Positions 17,328 to 26,932 are shown, numbered from the stretch's first letter. The stretch is DNA of 64,000 nt from Alteribacillus bidgolensis (GCF_002886255.1 NZ_NJAU01000003.1:186001-250000); one strand, 5' to 3'. The notes: generated from the sequence alone by a model not told the origin. Translations and numbers: made by a program.

Positions 17328-18779
17328 TTATAAGAGAGGAGATAATAACCTGGATATTGATTCTTTAAAGCGTACCCATAGTGGAAATTGTTGATACTGG
17401 TCAAGAGTGAGTTCCCTAGATACTTTTACATCCTCTTCAAATGTTTTTGTCAGTCTTTGAGCAAATTCTTCATTATAAAGAAAGGCATTAACCTCAAAAT
17501 CTAATTTGAAGCTTCTTACATCAATATTTGCTGTTCCAACAGATGATATTTTTCCATCAACAATAATGATTTTAGCATGAATAAAACCATTGTCGTATAT
17601 ATAGACTGTTGCCCCAGCCTTAAGTAATTCACCAATATAGGATAGAGTTGCCCAATATACAAATATGTGATCCGGTTTATTAGGAATCATAATTTTAACC
17701 TCAACGCCAGAAAAACATGCAATTCGAAGGATTTCCAATAAACTTGTATCTGGAACAAAATAAGGCGTTTGGATGAGAACAGACTTTTTTGCTAATGAGA
17801 TCATTTTAATATATCCATTTTTAATATATTCCCATTCAGAATCAGGACCACTTGTAACAATTTGAATGCCAACATCTCCTTGAGAAACAGCTTCTGGAAA
17901 ATGATTTGAGATATAGATATTTTTGTGATAATAGGACGCCTGATTCCAATCAAGAATAAAACGAGTCTGAAGCGAATGAACAGCTGTGCCCTGTATCCTT
18001 AAATGTGTATCTCGCCAATATCCAAGTTTGGGATCTTGGCCAAGGTATTCATTGCCGACGTTAAATCCGCCTACATAACCGACTTTTCCATCAATAATAA
18101 CTAACTTACGATGATTTCGGTAATTTAACCGTAGATTGATAAGACGGAATTTGGAAGGAAAAAAAGCTTCCACTTCACCACCAGATTCACGAAGTTTTTG
18201 AAAAAAATGTTTGGTTAATCTCCACGAACCCAAATCATCATATAAAACCCGTACTCTAACCCCTTCTTTTGCTTTCTTTGTTAAAACTTCTATAAGTTTT
18301 TTACCGAGTTGATCTTTTTTGATGATAAAATATTGTAAATGAATATGGACCTTTGCCCCTTCGATATCTTTAAATAACCTGTCAAACTTTTCTTGACCAT
18401 CAATAAATAATTCAACCGAATTATCTTCAGTTAAGACAGCACTACTGTTCATTAAATGCATGTATATTAAATCTCTACTTTCTCTTACAGCTTGATTATG
18501 AAATTGTAAATGAGGGGACCTAAGTTGTGACAATTGAGTTCCTAACGTTTTTTCGGTTCCAATCTTTTTACGGTCCTCCCATTGAAAGAGGTAATAACGT
18601 CTAAGATTTTGTCCGCAAAGAAGATACAAGACAAATCCAAGCAAAGGAATAAAAAATAAAACCAATAACCAAGCCCATGAGGAACCAATATCTCGTCTTT
18701 CCCGAAAAATAACAATAATTGCAAAAAAAATATTTAATACAATAACTAGCCAGGGCAATAAGGAAGTAATATCCATCAT
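17328..18779 (-). CDS. cls: Cardiolipin synthase (Cls, phospholipase D family)
   Basis: Membrane enzyme that condenses two phosphatidylglycerols to cardiolipin and glycerol. The 483 aa are typical for Firmicute Cls. Two N-terminal helices (about 5-60) anchor it, and two HKD phosphodiesterase motifs form the active site: NHRKLVIIDGKVGYVGG in the first half and HAKIIIVDGKISSVGTAN in the second. GTGAGGA precedes the ATG pair at 18779/18776. It lies downstream of the PlsC-like and DUF421 genes on the same strand, a membrane-lipid-flavoured neighbourhood, though gaps suggest separate promoters. Confidence 0.92.
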   Translation of the reverse strand: MMDITSLLPWLVIVLNIFFAIIVIFRERRDIGSSWAWLLVLFFIPLLGFVLYLLCGQNLRRYYLFQWEDRKKIGTEKTLGTQLSQLRSPHLQFHNQAVRESRDLIYMHLMNSSAVLTEDNSVELFIDGQEKFDRLFKDIEGAKVHIHLQYFIIKKDQLGKKLIEVLTKKAKEGVRVRVLYDDLGSWRLTKHFFQKLRESGGEVEAFFPSKFRLINLRLNYRNHRKLVIIDGKVGYVGGFNVGNEYLGQDPKLGYWRDTHLRIQGTAVHSLQTRFILDWNQASYYHKNIYISNHFPEAVSQGDVGIQIVTSGPDSEWEYIKNGYIKMISLAKKSVLIQTPYFVPDTSLLEILRIACFSGVEVKIMIPNKPDHIFVYWATLSYIGELLKAGATVYIYDNGFIHAKIIIVDGKISSVGTANIDVRSFKLDFEVNAFLYNEEFAQRLTKTFEEDVKVSRELTLDQYQQFPLWVRFKESISRLLSPLL

Positions 18780-18823
18780 GAAATCCTCACTAAAAACGTT
18801 TCACTTTCGTTACGTTTATTTTT

Positions 18824-19051
18824 TTATAAGACCTTTAATATTGGCTGAATTCTTTTAGTTATTTTATTTCTAGTCTTTTTTCTTTGTAGTTTTTCTTCTG
18901 ATTTGTTCAAGTTCCAAATAATTGAACGATCGAAATTATAATTCGGCTCCATGTTTTCTATATCAATTTCACTTCCTTTTATTTTTTCATCGTAAATGAT
19001 GGCGGTAAGGAACGCACCGCTAAAAACGATAAAAGACTGTTTATCACACAT
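18824..19051 (-). CDS. Unknown small ORF between plsC-like and cls
   Basis: A 75-codon frame, ATG at 19051, that fits the gap between two same-strand genes. No ribosome site and no domain are seen; the C-terminal third is lysine-rich. It may be a decayed gene or chance. Confidence 0.2.
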   Translation of the reverse strand: MCDKQSFIVFSGAFLTAIIYDEKIKGSEIDIENMEPNYNFDRSIIWNLNKSEEKLQRKKTRNKITKRIQPILKVL

Positions 19052-19074
19052 TATTAAAAACAACTTTTAATTAG

Positions 19075-19677
19075 TTAGTCATTCATTGAATGCTTTTTTT
19101 CTAACTCTTTAATCCTGTTCATAACATATCGTGAAAGAGATGAGTAATCTGTTATGTCTAAATGACCAACATTAATTTGTGGTCCAATCACAACCTTTAT
19201 AGGTGTTCGAATCCCTTTTTTCACTCCAATAATGGCAATTGGAAGAATAGGGGTATTCGTTTTACATGCGATAAAAGCTACTCCTTTTTTAGGCTGAACC
19301 AATTCTCCATTTTTACACCTTTTTCCCTCTGGAAAAATACCAAAAACTTCCCCACTGTTAATAATTCTTAAAGCTTGGCGTACAGGACGAATAACAATTT
19401 TACTTTGACGATCAACTGAAATCACATAAACAGCGGTAAAAAACCATTTTAAAAAACGATTACGAAATAATTCGGCTTTTGCCATAAAGTGAATGTTTCG
19501 TTTCATCACACAAGATAGAAGTAGGGGGTCGTAATTACTGATATGGTTCGCAGCTACAATCAGTGCGTTTTGAGTAGGGACGTGTTCCAAGCCGACGATT
19601 TCAATTCGAAATTTTAACTGGATGAATAGTTTTAGGACTGGTTTTAATAACGAATAAAGCATTTTTGTGTTGCACAT
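19075..19677 (-). CDS. 1-acyl-glycerol-3-phosphate acyltransferase (PlsC-like)
   Basis: Transfers an acyl chain to lysophosphatidic acid in phospholipid synthesis, at the membrane surface. The 200 aa match PlsC. Acyltransferase block I is NHISNYDPLL (the catalytic NHx4D), and block III is FPEGKRCKNGEL (FPEG). The N-terminal 25 residues are hydrophobic/basic. Two starts are possible, ATG at 19677 or ATG at 19662; neither has a strong ribosome site. With cls downstream on the same strand the pair points to membrane lipid remodelling. It could be a specialised acyltransferase in addition to the housekeeping enzyme. Confidence 0.85.
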   Translation of the reverse strand: MCNTKMLYSLLKPVLKLFIQLKFRIEIVGLEHVPTQNALIVAANHISNYDPLLLSCVMKRNIHFMAKAELFRNRFLKWFFTAVYVISVDRQSKIVIRPVRQALRIINSGEVFGIFPEGKRCKNGELVQPKKGVAFIACKTNTPILPIAIIGVKKGIRTPIKVVIGPQINVGHLDITDYSSLSRYVMNRIKELEKKHSMND

Positions 19678-19809
19678 CCCAATATTTATCTTTTGTAAAT
19701 CACTATATAACCTTGCTAAGATTTGTGAAAATTTTTATGTTTTAAATGATCACTTGGAGACATTACCATTTGATTATCCGTTATCTCGCTATAAACTTAC
19801 AACCTAAGG

Positions 19810-20478
19810 TTACCCTTTTCCCTCATCCACTATTAAAGAATGATTGGTATCTCTTACCGAAGCGTAAAAAATGTTGTTCCATGTTGTAAAACCTGCTGCT
19901 TTGATTTCATTTATTAACCATTGTTGGTCTTTATGAATTAATTTTAAATTTTCATGTTGAATGTTCCCTTCAACGATGACAGGAATAGGAAATCCCCGAT
20001 ACTCCATTTCATGACCTAACATTTTAGGCGTTGCTGGCAATTCCTCCTCTTTTGGCATTACACTAATATCCCCATTGGGTTCAAGAATCGCATATTGAAT
20101 GTTTTGTATATCTGGATAGCCTTTGCTTCTAATGCTTGACAATAATTCAGACAAAGAAAAATGACTTTTTTTTAGATTTGATTTGATCAGTTTCCCATGT
20201 TTAATTAAGATAGTAGGTTCTCCGATTATAAATCGATTCAGTTGATTGTAAAGGCTTAACTTCGAAAGGGAAACATGCACAAAAACCACGATCGCAATCC
20301 CTATCAATGATTGGACAATCCCTTCCACTTTAATCGGGGCCATAGCGATCGCAACAATAAAAAATATAGCTGTTAAGTCATGGGGTGTAAATTGAGCTAA
20401 TGCTGACTTTCCCATAAATCGAACAACAATAATGGATACAACAAATAATAAAAGTAACATACCTATAAATGAAAGCAT
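19810..20478 (-). CDS. DUF421 membrane protein (YetF family)
   Basis: A 222-aa protein with three N-terminal transmembrane helices (about 1-75) and a soluble C-terminal DUF421 domain, including RFMGKSALAQFTPHDL near the start. Molecular function is not firmly known. In Bacillaceae DUF421 proteins are often encoded with SpoVA and DUF1657 proteins linked to spore membranes and germination; a DUF1657 gene lies about 280 bases upstream on the same strand. The GAGGTGGTAGT site just before the ATG supports the start. Confidence 0.85.
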   Translation of the reverse strand: MLSFIGMLLLLFVVSIIVVRFMGKSALAQFTPHDLTAIFFIVAIAMAPIKVEGIVQSLIGIAIVVFVHVSLSKLSLYNQLNRFIIGEPTILIKHGKLIKSNLKKSHFSLSELLSSIRSKGYPDIQNIQYAILEPNGDISVMPKEEELPATPKMLGHEMEYRGFPIPVIVEGNIQHENLKLIHKDQQWLINEIKAAGFTTWNNIFYASVRDTNHSLIVDEGKG

Positions 20479-20711
20479 ACTACCACCTCTGTTTTATAAT
20501 GGGGGAGAATTGACAATGGAGTAAGTCCAGATATATGTAAAATTTACATTATCATTAGTAAATGTTTCCGTATAATAAATACGTGCGTATACGTTATGGA
20601 AATAAATTGCTAAAGAAAATTGTTATGAGGGACTTCGATGGTTAAAAGCAACATATTTAATATTTTCATTCCTAACACTCTTTTTATTTTTCATTTACCA
20701 TACAATAAACA

Positions 20712-20744
20712 GGAAGAAAGGTTGGTTCAGTCAACCTTTCTTCC
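20712..20744 (-). terminator. Terminator of the DUF1657 gene
   Basis: A perfect 13-bp stem (GGAAGAAAGGTTG / CAACCTTTCTTCC) with a 7-base loop about 12 bases beyond the DUF1657 stop on the minus strand. It shows that the DUF1657 and DUF421 genes are probably separate transcripts. Confidence 0.7.
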
Positions 20745-20755
20745 ACAACTTTTTT

Positions 20756-20959
20756 CTATTCTTTATACTGAGGCTCTTCTTGTTCAATTTGTTGGACGCG
20801 TGGAGATACACTATCTACCAGTAGTTGTGCTTGTTGTGCCGCATTTTGATACATTTGTTTCGCTTGTTCGTTTTCGGTTGCCAACGCAAACGATTCAAAG
20901 CTGGCTTGAGCACTCTTTAGATTGGCTACCGTTGTTTTTAGATCACTTGCTACTGTCAT
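20756..20959 (-). CDS. DUF1657 small protein
   Basis: A 67-aa helical protein with the DUF1657 pattern (VASDLKTTVANLKSAQASFE, then AQQAQLLVDSVSPRVQQIE). Function is unknown. In spore formers this domain accompanies SpoVA-type operons and is fused or adjacent to DUF421, which fits the gene downstream. GGGAGGGA is seen before the ATG at 20959. Alanine/glutamine richness and the absence of membrane segments suggest a soluble helical hairpin. Confidence 0.85.
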   Translation of the reverse strand: MTVASDLKTTVANLKSAQASFESFALATENEQAKQMYQNAAQQAQLLVDSVSPRVQQIEQEEPQYKE

Positions 20960-21510
20960 GGTTATTCCCTCCCATTGAGTTTTGACTTCGTATTCTAGAA
21001 TGTCTCAAAGACGGTTTATTATGTCGTAAAAAAATAAATTCGAAAAATTCGAGTATGTGCCATTATCGTTGTATTAGGCGAACCCCCCGGTCCTAAGACA
21101 AAACCAGAGCATAGCTTAAACGAAAGCTGTAACAACATTCTGCCTTTATGATAAGGAGTTGTTCCTTTGACGGAGATCTGTACTTCCTATGAAAGATACT
21201 TTTGGAAAAGTCAACTCGTTACTGCCCAACGAACCAATTCGTTTCAACCGGAAATTTTGTCCAACATGTTACCCAACTGTTTTACACGAGCATACAAAAC
21301 TCTATTATGATTACTATCCATAATGTTCTTTAACAACGAACGATTTGGCAGGTATTTTTGGAGCATTTCCGAGAAAAATATAACCCGTTCCTCAAAAATG
21401 TTAGAAGATAAGGGATCCAGAGATACTATATCCAAGTTTGTATGAGCAATCTCTTCCGATAAAGGTTATTTAAACGCCTTTGTATAAGCTTTATACTGGA
21501 GGTTAGCTGT
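20960..21510. other. Gap upstream of DUF1657
   Basis: About 550 bases. A minus-strand frame at 21244-21435 (63 aa) has no ribosome site or domain and is not called. Otherwise only AT-rich promoter-like DNA is seen. Confidence 0.35.
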
Positions 21511-21724
21511 ATGAAAACAAGTGAATGTAAATATTTTATTACCTATTTTGTTTTTAATCGTTGCATTAATTCCTGGTGTGTATTATTTTTCATTAATAAA
21601 CACCGTTCCTTTAATACCTCAATTTGGCGATCTGCTATTATCTATACATAACCGATCGATCTTAGCAATCGTATCTGGAATATTAATGATTCGATCCATT
21701 TCCAAAAAGAAAAAAGACAGTTGA
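21511..21724 (+). pseudogene. Small membrane protein, probable frameshift near start
   Basis: The hydrophobic reading frame 21521-21724 (GTG start, 67 aa) encodes two membrane helices (LLPILFLIVALIPGVYYFSL and a second around 45-60) and ends in a lysine cluster. However the strong GGAGG at 21498-21502 is placed for the ATG at 21511, which is in another frame. Deleting one A in the AACAAG at about 21518 joins ATG-AAA-ACA to the hydrophobic frame. So either a one-base insertion broke the gene or the GTG is used with a distant site. The family is unknown. Confidence 0.45.
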
Positions 21725-21727
21725 TTT

Positions 21728-21770
21728 AAAGGAAGTCGTTTATCACAAATAGCTTCCTTTTTTATTTTTG
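21728..21770 (+). terminator. Terminator of small membrane protein
   Basis: AAAGGAAG / CTTCCTTT stem closing a 17-base loop, then a TTTATTTTT run four bases after the stop. Strong intrinsic terminator. Confidence 0.75.
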
Positions 21771-22081
21771 CACGCTATATCATTCTGGTTACACAAAATG
21801 TAAGTTTTTATCTAAAAGCATACATTTTATATAATTATTAATCTGTTTTGTCTCTATGGGCTAGTTTACTAATAGATAAAAAAGTTTCATATATATAATC
21901 TTCAATTAAAGGGCCAGATTGTGGATTAACTCTTGTATTACGTAGTAGACCATTACTGCGCAACAAATAACTTCTATTTTAGAGGCATTTGTGAAAGAAT
22001 GTACTTAAGAAAAAAGCCCCTTAGTTAAAGATGGTATGAAAATAAAGTGTATTGACAACTAGATAGGCTATGAAAGAAATC
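21771..22081. other. Gap, nothing recognised
   Basis: About 310 AT-rich bases between two terminators. No gene, repeat or regulatory motif is recognised. Confidence 0.4.
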
Positions 22082-22102
22082 AAAGACCCTTAATGGGTCT
22101 TT
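22082..22102. terminator. Terminator of SnoaL-MBL unit
   Basis: AAAGACCC / GGGTCTTT with a 5-base loop just beyond the stop of the minus-strand SnoaL gene, followed by A/T-rich DNA on both sides. Confidence 0.65.
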
Positions 22103-22121
22103 TATAAGGTCTCATTAAAAT

Positions 22122-22531
22122 TTAGGAATTAACTCCAAGTTGCCGAAGAATGTTGTGTACATCAACGTGAGATCTTTTTTCAATAATCTTGCCGTCAATA
22201 ATACGCAAAAGCATCATAAGTGAAAATCTAACGTTTTTTTCAGTTGCAGGGATACCGAAAAATGGGATACCTGTATGTTTACCTTCAAATATAAAATAAA
22301 CGGCTACTTGATCCCCTTCAGCAACCATTGCTTCAATTGGCATTTTAAAGCCCGGAAAGGCATCGAAGTTTTTCTTTTCAGATTAAGACCTTCTACGCCT
22401 CGAAATGGTGTATCAATTTGTGGATAAAACACAAAGTCTTTATGGCAGAAATCTTTAAGTGCCTCATAGTTTTCTTGTTCAATCGTTTCATAAAAACGAC
22501 GAATTAACTCCTTGTTGGCTTCAACTGACAT
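22122..22531 (-). pseudogene. SnoaL/NTF2-like protein, single frameshift
   Basis: Two overlapping frames together give one SnoaL-like protein of about 136 aa. The first (22304-22531) encodes ELIRRFYETIEQENYEALKD and DTPFRGVEGL. The second (22122-22343) encodes MPIEAMVAEGDQVAVYFIFE, GKHTG and the final strand. Inserting one base near 22382 restores EKKNFDAFPGFKMPIEAMVA, so a single-base deletion is the likely cause. Members are cone-shaped barrels acting as isomerases, cyclases or scaffolds. AGAGGAGAG precedes the ATG at 22531. It follows the MBL-fold gene by 21 bases, so the two were an operon. Confidence 0.8.
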
Positions 22532-22552
22532 TGCTTATCTCTCCTCTTTAAA

Positions 22553-23314
22553 TTAGTATGTATATGATTCTCCATCATCCGGCACTAAAACATTAGAGGA
22601 GATTCCTTTTTCATTAGCAAAGTTTTTTAGTTCTTCTCTTGATAATGTCCAGTGGTTTATCGCTTCCATATGTACAGCAATAATTTTTGCGTTAGGAGCA
22701 GCCTTATGTACTTCATAGACATCATCCTTACCCATTACCAAAGAACCGCCTACTAAGAATTGATTATCTCCAGCATTTACGACAATAATTTCCGGTTTAT
22801 GTGTGTCGATTACTTCTTGAACTGCATTATACCAAACCGTATCTCCAGCAACATATAATGTTTTCTCCGATGAGTGTTTGAAGACAATGCCACATACCAG
22901 ACCAGCCATTTTTAAGATTTCGCCTCTTCCATGCTCGCCTTTAGTTTTAATTAATTCGATACCTTCGAAGACTGTATCCTCTTGTAAAACATCTACATTT
23001 TGGAAACCAGCGTTTCGAATTTCTGTCGCATCTTCTTCATTTTGGGAAAATATTTTAATTTCTTTTGGTAATGCTTCCTTTGCAGCATCATCCCAGTGGT
23101 CAGGATGCAGATGAGTGACGATGACCGCATCAATATCTTGAATAATATTTTCAATGGATGTTGGCAAGCTTACCAAAGGGTTGTTCTGATCTTGTCTTGG
23201 TGCATTAGGGAAAGGTGGGTAAGCTCCTTTTTCCGCTAACATTGGATCGATTAAAAACTTCTTCCCTGCGTATTCTACAACTATTGTTGCATTTCGAATG
23301 TGTTGTATATTCAT
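22553..23314 (-). CDS. MBL-fold metallo-hydrolase (UlaG-like)
   Basis: A 253-aa metallo-beta-lactamase-fold hydrolase. The metal motif is THLHPDHWD (HxHxDH) near 85, with further ligands likely in GEHGRGE (about 145), AGDTVWY (about 178) and AVHMEAINHW (about 230). The layout is that of the UlaG-like/L-ascorbate-6-phosphate-lactonase-related group. Start: GGAG seven bases before the ATG at 23314; a longer frame to 23389 has no such site. It is transcribed with the SnoaL gene and diverges from an Lrp-type regulator, probably its regulator. The substrate is unknown. Confidence 0.85.
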   Translation of the reverse strand: MNIQHIRNATIVVEYAGKKFLIDPMLAEKGAYPPFPNAPRQDQNNPLVSLPTSIENIIQDIDAVIVTHLHPDHWDDAAKEALPKEIKIFSQNEEDATEIRNAGFQNVDVLQEDTVFEGIELIKTKGEHGRGEILKMAGLVCGIVFKHSSEKTLYVAGDTVWYNAVQEVIDTHKPEIIVVNAGDNQFLVGGSLVMGKDDVYEVHKAAPNAKIIAVHMEAINHWTLSREELKNFANEKGISSNVLVPDDGESYTY

Positions 23315-23444
23315 ATGAAATAACTCCTTTTCTTTGAAAATTCCTTTGAACAATGTATATTCTAAACAATGACCTATAGAGGGATACATAGATTAATTAA
23401 AGTCTTTTGTCCTTTTGACTTTATTTATGAAAGGAGTTAAAGAA

Positions 23445-23855
23445 ATGTTAGATAAAACGGATATTCTTATCATAGATGAACTATCCAAGAACAGTCGGAT
23501 TACAATGAAGGAATTAGGCGAGAAAGTCCACTTGACTGGACCAGCTACATCGGCAAGAGTGGCAAAATTAGAAGATAGTGGAGTTATTGAAGGTTATACC
23601 ATTAAAGTTAACAAAGAAAAAATGGGGTATTCTGTTCACGCAATTATACATATTTTTACTAAAAGCACAAATCATCAACCTTATTTATCGTTCATAAAAA
23701 AACAAGATAAATGTGTCATAAACAACTACAAAGTCAGTGGAGAAAGTTGTTATCTTCTTGAATGTAAGTTTCCATCCAATGAAATATTAGATGAATTTTT
23801 GACAGACATGAGCAATTATGTGAGTTATAAATTATCGATTGTTATTAATAAATGA
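23445..23855 (+). CDS. Lrp/AsnC-family transcriptional regulator
   Basis: A 136-aa regulator. The N-terminal AsnC helix-turn-helix reads DKTDILIIDELSKNSRITMK then ELGEKVHLTGPATSARVAKL; a C-terminal RAM domain (about 65-135) binds amino acids and drives oligomer formation. AAAGGAG before the ATG at 23445 chooses this start over the longer frame from 23415. It is divergent from the MBL/SnoaL unit with a shared 130-base intergenic region, the usual arrangement for a local regulator. Confidence 0.88.
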   Translation: MLDKTDILIIDELSKNSRITMKELGEKVHLTGPATSARVAKLEDSGVIEGYTIKVNKEKMGYSVHAIIHIFTKSTNHQPYLSFIKKQDKCVINNYKVSGESCYLLECKFPSNEILDEFLTDMSNYVSYKLSIVINK

Positions 23856-23984
23856 TACATCAAACAAAGGTTGTTAGTGAAATAATGTATTTAAAAAACA
23901 GGCGCTTATTTTGAAGAAGAACAACTAACCAAACAAAGTCATTTGCTGCGCAGTACAAAGATACTATTCAATAGAAAAAGGATA

Positions 23985-24000
23985 TTCAACAATTGGGCGC
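23985..24000 (+). repeat. Left arm of a TTCAACAAT-type repeat
   Basis: TTCAACAATTGGGCGC. It resembles the arms of the small inverted-repeat element at 28579-28661. A matching right arm, CGATTATTGAA, appears at 26645-26655 just past the group II intron, so the intron may sit inside this repeat. Confidence 0.4.
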
Positions 24001-24029
24001 CGCTCGACAAGTTCTGCTATAAGCGCTTG

Positions 24030-26644
24030 GAAGCGTGAAATGCAGAGGATTACTTACTAGTTAATTCTAACTTTACAACCGAGGATGGGAATGACGGAAC
24101 CACGTTTCCCAAAACCATCCCGTCAATACTCCTGCATGCGTCGTAACTGACAGGTTATGGGGTTTGAAGTACAGGTAGATTCGGCAGAACGAAGGCTGGA
24201 GCCACTCGGAAAGAGAAGGTATGCCAACGGATATGCCGCACGGCTGAAAAACTGAATAGGGTGAGAATAGTTTCAACCGTAAGAAACTGACGAATAACCG
24301 AATGTACAGGTCTAAAGATTGACCATAGGGAAACCTATGGCCCATCTAACGATGGGGGTGAGTGGCGTGGAGTAAAAATGCGCCCTATGAAACACGCTAT
24401 ACCGGACAATGGCGGTATCCAGCTCACAGGCTTCAAGGGAACACCTAAGTTCAGAAAGGATAGCTAGGTTGTAAGGGACTTGGAAAACAAGGAACGTTGT
24501 AACAGGGGCTGTCACCCTAAACGGTTACTATAAGGTATCTACCGAAATGTATTTATCCTTGCGAGGGTAGGGGCATGACTAATGAACCTCCTGTAATGGG
24601 AGTGGAGGAACAGCCCCAAGTCTAGCGAAACGAACGATCATTTTCCATACGTGCATTGCACCGATCGGGTAAGAACGTGGGAACATCACTCCGACAAGGA
24701 GGGATGCCACAGTGCAAGCTTTAAGATATTGGGATTATTACGATATGACAGATACCTTTACTGATTTGTACGAAAGGAGCTTGGAAAAACAATCATTTTC
24801 TCGTCTTTTCGATGTGATCACATCCCGAGAAAATATTTTGTTAGCTTATCGTACCATTAAATCCAATAAAGGATCAAAGACACCAGGAACGGATGGGAAA
24901 ACCATCGCAGACATGAAAAGGTGGTCAGAAGAAGAATTAATAACGGAAGTCCGGCAAAAGCTAGAAAACTATCGCCCGAAAAAGGTTAGAAGAAAATGGA
25001 TTGAAAAGGATAACGGAAAGTGGAGACCTCTCGGTATTCCTTGTATGCTCGACCGAATCATTCAACAAAGTTTCAAGCAGGTACTTGAACCAATTGCGGA
25101 AGCCCAATTCTATAATCACAGTTATGGATTCCGGCCACTCCGCTCAGCCCACCATGCAATGGCGAGAATCCAGTTCTTGATCAATCAAGCCAATTTTCAT
25201 TTTGTGGTAGACATCGACATTAAAGGGTTCTTTGACCATATAAACCATACGTTACTGATCAAGCAACTATGGAACATGGGAATTCAGGACCGAAAGGTCC
25301 TAACCTGTATTTCAAAAATGCTGAAGGCTGAAATCGATGGAGAGGGTATCCCTACAGAAGGCGCGCCTCAAGGTGGCTTATTATCGACCTTATTATCAAA
25401 TATCGTTCTCAATGATCTCGACCAATGGATCGCTGGCCAGTGGGAGTTTTTTCCACTTTCTAAACTCTTTCATTCCAAAGTAGGCGAAAGGCTTGCTAAA
25501 AAGCGTACCCATCTCAAAGAAGGCTACCTCGTTCGCTACGCGGATGATTTTAAAATCCTTTGTAAGGATGGGAAAACGGCTGAAAAATGGTACCATGCAG
25601 CACGTCTGTATCTGAAAGATCGTCTGAAATTGGACATCTCACCGGAAAAATCACAGATAGTAAACATGCGTAAAAGAGATTCAGAGTTTCTAGGTTTCAC
25701 TATTCGCGCGAATAAGAAGGGTAAAAAGCGAGTAGCCCATACGGGCATCAAAGCAAACAAGAAGCGCAAAATCAAGGAAGAGGCGAAGAAGCTTATACGA
25801 AGAATTAAGTCTTCTCCTTCTGCTCTCAATGCCCTCTTATTCAATAGTTTTGTGCTGGGACTCCATAATTATTTCAACAGAGCCACTCATGTCAATCCGG
25901 AGTTCGCACGTCTTTCCTATGATCTGGGTGCGTTCATCTACAATCATCTCAGACCAGTTGGCAAATATGGTCATCCGGCCAATCCTCCGCCGGTCTATAA
26001 AAAGTTGTATAGCTTGAACTATAAAACGTTCGAAATTGCCGGTGTGTCTCTATTCCCTATTAGTGATGTGAAAACGGTGAATACCATGGGATTTAGTCCA
26101 AAGATGACACCTTTCACTAAAGAAGGAAGAGAAGTCATACACAAAAGACTTCGCCCGGACATTCAACGAGAGATCGGGGTCCTAATGAAATCAACTCTTC
26201 CAAACCGAAGCGTTGAATATATGGATAACCGAATCAGTCGGTACAGCATGAAAATGGGAAAGTGTGAAATCACAGGCTTTGAATTGCCCGCCACGGAAGT
26301 CCACTGTCATCACTATATCCCACTGACCCTCGGAGGAAGTGATCAATTTCATAACCTTCGTATTCTCCATAGGAGAATACACCAATTGATCCACAGCACG
26401 GACAAAAAGATGATTGATGAACTCAAGATAAGATTCCAACTTACATGGTCGATGATCGATAAGATCAACCGGTACCGTGAAAAATGTAAGCTTGAACCAA
26501 TCTAATGATCTCAATCACTGAGTAACGAGGAACTTATGATCAAATAATCTCGTTAGATGGAACGCGGAGTGCTGGGAAACTAGCACGCTCCGTGTGGAGC
26601 AGGGGAAAAGCCGGAGATAACTTCAAACGCTTACCTATTGCTGA
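24030..26644 (+). mobile_element. Group II intron with maturase ORF
   Basis: A ribozyme retroelement. The 5' half (about 24060-24690) has the conserved domain I text of bacterial introns (GAGGATGGGAATGACGGAAC, then TGCATGCGTCGTAACTGACA). The maturase lies in domain IV. The 3' end carries domain V (GGAACGCGGAGTGCTGGGAA with the pairing CGCTCC arm, 26559-26600) and domain VI ending CTTACCTATTGCTGAC near 26644. The exact 5' boundary is not resolved; about 24030 is an estimate. The RT/HNH protein places it in a maturase-bearing lineage with an endonuclease domain. It appears intact and potentially mobile. Confidence 0.85.
24712..26505 (+). CDS. ltrA: Group II intron reverse transcriptase/maturase
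   Basis: A multifunctional intron-encoded protein (597 aa) that helps the intron splice and copies it into new sites. Order of domains: RT fingers/palm (about 60-380) with the catalytic YADD box (RYADDFKIL), maturase/thumb domain X (about 390-480), then a C-terminal HNH endonuclease (about 510-560) with CHHYIPLTLGGSDQFHNL and HRRIHQLIH. GGAGGG lies eight bases before the GTG start at 24712. Length and active-site residues are intact. Base use is slightly richer in GC than neighbouring genes, as expected for a mobile element. Confidence 0.93.
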   Translation: MQALRYWDYYDMTDTFTDLYERSLEKQSFSRLFDVITSRENILLAYRTIKSNKGSKTPGTDGKTIADMKRWSEEELITEVRQKLENYRPKKVRRKWIEKDNGKWRPLGIPCMLDRIIQQSFKQVLEPIAEAQFYNHSYGFRPLRSAHHAMARIQFLINQANFHFVVDIDIKGFFDHINHTLLIKQLWNMGIQDRKVLTCISKMLKAEIDGEGIPTEGAPQGGLLSTLLSNIVLNDLDQWIAGQWEFFPLSKLFHSKVGERLAKKRTHLKEGYLVRYADDFKILCKDGKTAEKWYHAARLYLKDRLKLDISPEKSQIVNMRKRDSEFLGFTIRANKKGKKRVAHTGIKANKKRKIKEEAKKLIRRIKSSPSALNALLFNSFVLGLHNYFNRATHVNPEFARLSYDLGAFIYNHLRPVGKYGHPANPPPVYKKLYSLNYKTFEIAGVSLFPISDVKTVNTMGFSPKMTPFTKEGREVIHKRLRPDIQREIGVLMKSTLPNRSVEYMDNRISRYSMKMGKCEITGFELPATEVHCHHYIPLTLGGSDQFHNLRILHRRIHQLIHSTDKKMIDELKIRFQLTWSMIDKINRYREKCKLEPI

Positions 26645-26932
26645 CGATTATTGAAGAAAATTAATATTTTTAAATAACTGTATTGCTAAGGCATCTATCC
26701 TTATTAAAAAATTTAACAACTTTATTTTACCCCCATCCAAAACAGGACGGGGATATGCGTGTTGGAAGTATTAAACTTAAACAACTTATTGTAATCTTGA
26801 CATTTCCTTATTGTGGGTGGTGACAGCTTCGCTGGTACTACCCCGAACAACAGGATAAATAAAATAGTGACAGTTCAGATTCAGGTTTTATATTTTGGAC
26901 TGCTACGTGAACCGAAATATTGCTTGTGTTCT
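26645..26932. other. Gap after the intron
   Basis: Holds a right-arm repeat (CGATTATTGAA at 26645), a short hairpin of CCCCATCC/GGACGGGG type near 26740 like that at 38269, and at 26817-26830 a fragment (GGTGACAGCTTCGCTGG) of the repeat found at 37657 and 46188. No gene. Confidence 0.4.

Noticed and set aside
20638..20985. 115-aa plus-strand frame opposite DUF1657
   Set aside because: It is antisense to a clear DUF1657 gene with a good ribosome site and terminator.
21244..21435. 63-aa minus-strand frame upstream of DUF1657
   Set aside because: No start signal and no recognised sequence; could be a relic but is unsupported.
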